Assembly: GCA_014634225.1 (NCBI GenBank)
Contig: BLFN01000473.1
Coordinates: 2,974,224 to 2,984,223, forward strand
Reading direction: 5' to 3'
Length of the DNA stretch: 10,000 nucleotides
DNA from: Acropora yongei
Lineage: Eukaryota > Cnidaria > Anthozoa > Scleractinia > Acroporidae
The notes under the pieces were generated by a model that saw only the letters and a program-made list of their open reading frames with translations, was not told where the DNA came from and made no database searches. Positions 8,192 through 10,000 of this stretch are shown here, one piece after another. A program made the position numbers and the translations under genes. Each line of letters opens with the position of its first letter. The stretch's first letter is position 1.

Positions 8192-8606
8192 TGTTCAGCG
8201 CTGGGCTGCACCTCTACTTTTCGACAGCCAATGTTAAGGCCTGTTGTACTGAGGCGTTAACGACGCTACAATGAAGTTGTAAAGGACCAGTTACTGTCTC
8301 TCAACAAAGGAGTATTTCAAGAGTACAAAGCCTCTCTCGGCTGCAGCTGAATATGGCTCGCACGTTGTTATCTAGGTTGATAAATCTCTGCGGTGTCACG
8401 TCCACAACTCTACAGTATCTATAACGGCGTCACTTCCATCTAATGTTGCTATCTATCTCGGCAACTCGCCTATCAAATCATCCACATCATTGTTTTTCAC
8501 AAAGGGAACGTTTCCTATTTCGCCTACATCCACAGTGGTTATTCGACGATCATTTATTCTTACAAGAAGAGAGAGTCGAGCAGCTTTGGAGCACGCTGTC
8601 GTTTGA
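8192..8606 (+). pseudogene. Decayed coding fragment, family unknown
   Basis: Two adjoining open stretches look like one protein with a frame change. The first (about 8192-8349) reads CTSTFRQPMLRPVVLRR, a TAA at 8258-8260, then RRYNEVVKDQLLSLNKGVFQ and EYKASLG. Near 8340 the reading moves one frame to EYGSHVVI, a TAG at 8373-8375, then VDKSLRCHVHNSTVSITASL, PSNVAIYLGNSPIKSS, LFFTKGTFPISP and RRSFILTRRESRAALEH, before a TGA at 8604-8606. The alternation of hydrophobic and polar residues looks protein-like, and the two parts abut sensibly. I cannot name the family. It may be a relic of a mobile element or of a duplicated host gene. The 81-residue frame at 8443-8688 is a shadow of this segment. 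Confidence 0.42.
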
Positions 8607-8914
8607 TAAAATGTCAAAGCTAGAAGTTGAGGACAATATAGGGGGTCAAATGACTAAGTTAAATAAGATCAGATATAGATACAAATAGACATTATTACGA
8701 CTCCTCTATACGTGGCTATGCTGCCGTAATATACAACAATAAAAAATATACGTTAAAAAAAAAATACATAAAATGGAGATACATACATATATTACGAAAC
8801 ACTTAGCAATACATGGGTTTTACGGTATGGAAAAAGAAAAAGTTGTCAAAATAAATTAAGAAATGATTTTGAAAAGGTTAGCGGCAGTTTAATTTTAAAG
8901 CTTAAGATATTGTT
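8607..8914 (-). other. AT-rich stretch, possible 3' UTR of the minus-strand LINE
   Basis: A very AT-rich segment with A-runs near 8755-8763 and no coding signal. It lies directly downstream (minus sense) of the LINE coding fragment, so part of it may be that element's 3' UTR. No terminal repeat or tail marks the end. Confidence 0.3.
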
Positions 8915-9502
8915 GGTCGCCCGAATGTATTCTGAGAGTAAGTTGTATTTCTGACGGACGCTTAACCTACCAAGGGATTTGCGAGCAGCAGAAAAATGAT
9001 CATTTTTTTTAGACCTAGGATTATTCTTTAGACCTAGCATTATTCTGCAGGCAAGCAATAAAAGAGCCTGCTAAGAATGAGAGCATTTATTGTTAAGATA
9101 ATGGTTTTACTGTCAAGAGGGTGTTTAATTCTATTTATGCGTCGTAGCTTATACAGGCAGCTCGAGGACGGACGGTTTGAATATATAGTTGTCAAAGGTT
9201 ACGTCGGTGGCGACCCATACCCTCAAGTCTTTTACGACAGCAGCAGGCTTGATGGTTTTCGCCATTAGAACGATAGGAGGTGAAGAAAAGCTTCCCTTTA
9301 GTTGTGGAGCTTAGTCAGATAGGGCAATGTCTATCCTGACCACTTGCTTGCGTGATGAAACGTAACTCTTAAATCAGGCTAAAGCCAAATCAGACACACC
9401 CAGTGATTGCAGCTTCGACAAATGTTTGTCATGCTGAATGCTGTCGAAAGCGTTGGACATGTCGAGCAGCACAACAAGCAATATAAAATTTTTATCTCGT
9501 TC
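8915..9502 (-). mobile_element. LINE reverse-transcriptase fragment, internally deleted
   Basis: Read on the minus strand, the pieces follow the order of a non-LTR reverse transcriptase. First is VVLLDMSNAFDS (about 9480-9445), whose Asp in LLDMSNAFD corresponds to catalytic motif A. Then comes LSKLQSLGVSDLALA, a TGA where Trp is usual, and FKSYVSSRKQVVRI. After a TAA near 9312 the match jumps to PPIVLMAKTIKPAAVVKDL and VTFDNYI (about 9290-9180). Next are YKLRRINRIKHPLDSKTI and INALILSRLFYC (9162-9055), and then ACRIMLGL, AARKSLGRLSVRQKYNLL (to about 8930). The segment that should hold the YADD box between motif A and KDL is missing, as are about 20 residues after LFYC. A 19-bp tandem duplication adds residues after MLGL. 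Clade is probably CR1/L2-like by recollection. The fragment cannot be active. Confidence 0.8.
9008..9045. repeat. 19-bp tandem duplication inside the LINE
   Basis: TTTAGACCTAGGATTATTC is followed at once by a second copy with one change (G to C). It lies in the LINE fragment and inserts extra residues between LGL and KKNDH on the minus strand. A one-base loss in the adjoining A/T run would bring the frame back. Confidence 0.85.
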
Positions 9503-9754
9503 TTAAGGAATTGGTCAGTAAGGGAGCCATAGAAGGCTTTCTAACGAACTTCTTAAAAAATCGGCGATACTAATTATACTGAAGCAAAATTTGGAGTATA
9601 CATATGAAATAATTCATATTTGTACTGCGGTTGTAGATGAAAGTGAAGAGTGATCATTAGGCTTCTTCTTAAGATGCCGCAATTAATCGTCCAGATTTGC
9701 AAACATTCGCGTGTTGCATCAAAAACGGCTCGATGGTGTGACATCCTCGTGTTG
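9503..9754. other. Non-coding, nothing identified
   Basis: Upstream (minus sense) of the LINE match, homology fades by about 9502. The rest is AT-rich with no recognised gene. A GTAGATGAAAGTGAAGAGTGATC phrase near 9630-9655 is reminiscent of a dispersed coral repeat, but it is too short to call. Confidence 0.35.
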
Positions 9755-9762
9755 TTCGTGGC

Positions 9763-9826
9763 GCGATGCATTCTGGTAAAACGTAGCGCAGTGCACTCTG
9801 GTTAAATGCAATGCAATCTGGTAAAA
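9763..9826. repeat. Imperfect tandem repeat, about 20-25 bp, three units
   Basis: The motif TGCAnTCTGGT(T)AAA occurs three times in a row (near 9767, 9792 and 9813), separated by short variable spacers. The units share about 15 bases. No known function. Confidence 0.6.
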
Positions 9827-9869
9827 AGTGGTGAATTCGAGAATTCGTACTCCTTTCTATATATTCTTC

Positions 9870-9970
9870 TTAAATCCTGTTTATGTTGGTGCACGCTCGC
9901 TCCGCGACAAAAATCATTTTTTAAATCCTGATCATTTTGCTGCTCGCTCGCTGCGCTCGCTCTGCAGCAA
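9870..9970. repeat. Imperfect direct repeat of about 51 bp, two units
   Basis: Both units start TTAAATCCTG (9870 and 9921), and both carry a GCTCGCTCGCT-type GC-rich core about 15-25 bases later. The second unit's core sits between TTGCTGC (9937-9943) and GCAGCAA (9964-9970), a possible hairpin. The repeat may continue beyond the window. Confidence 0.5.
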
Positions 9971-10000
9971 CTATGAACTGCCTCGATCAAGTTTCCCACT

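Noticed and set aside
9077..9268. 63-residue plus-strand frame
   Set aside because: Shadow on the opposite strand of the minus-strand LINE segment, which has clear family residues.
9574..9999. Two 65-residue minus-strand frames (9574-9771 and 9802-9999)
   Set aside because: No recognisable residues, and the second overlaps the tandem repeats. Both are of chance length.

Overview
This is a gene-poor, AT-rich stretch of animal nuclear DNA. It is most likely from an anthozoan cnidarian such as a stony coral or sea anemone. That placement is an inference. It rests on one secreted PAN/apple-type exon with a canonical splice donor, LINE fragments of a type I associate with coral genomes, and a terminal-inverted-repeat element whose protein I recognise from memory as a large uncharacterised family in cnidarians. 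Nothing in the window looks bacterial or organellar, and I saw no tRNA or rRNA gene.

Layout, left to right. Bases 1-767 hold no convincing gene. Bases 768-1859 are the decayed, 5'-truncated 3' end of a plus-strand LINE: the C-terminal part of its reverse-transcriptase protein, an AT-rich 3' UTR, and a terminal (GATT)4 tract. Bases 1860-3463 are mostly featureless, apart from a short weak repeat fragment near 2390-2560 that may be Penelope-related. Bases 3545-3845 are the one intact coding segment, a first exon with signal peptide and PAN/apple-like cysteines, ending at a phase-1 splice donor. Its downstream exons are not recognisable in this window.

Bases 4336-7456 are a DNA transposon-like element with inverted repeats of about 535 bp, roughly 95% identical by eye, flanked by a possible 3-bp target duplication (GTA). 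Between the arms is a heavily frameshifted gene. Its order of motifs suggests a FEN1/PIN-like acidic nuclease core followed by a CXC (tesmin/TSO1-like) cysteine cluster and an Asp-rich tail. This is the most interesting object in the window, because I see no classical DDE transposase in it. If the PAN gene continues to the right, the element sits in its first intron.

Bases 8192-8606 contain a decayed coding stretch of unknown family. Bases 8915-9502 are a second LINE fragment on the minus strand. It retains a motif-A-like reverse-transcriptase segment but has lost the YADD region. The last 250 bases carry short imperfect tandem repeats.

The only plausible expressed host gene here is the PAN exon. 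Everything else that codes is a mobile-element relic, so the genes do not work together as a pathway.
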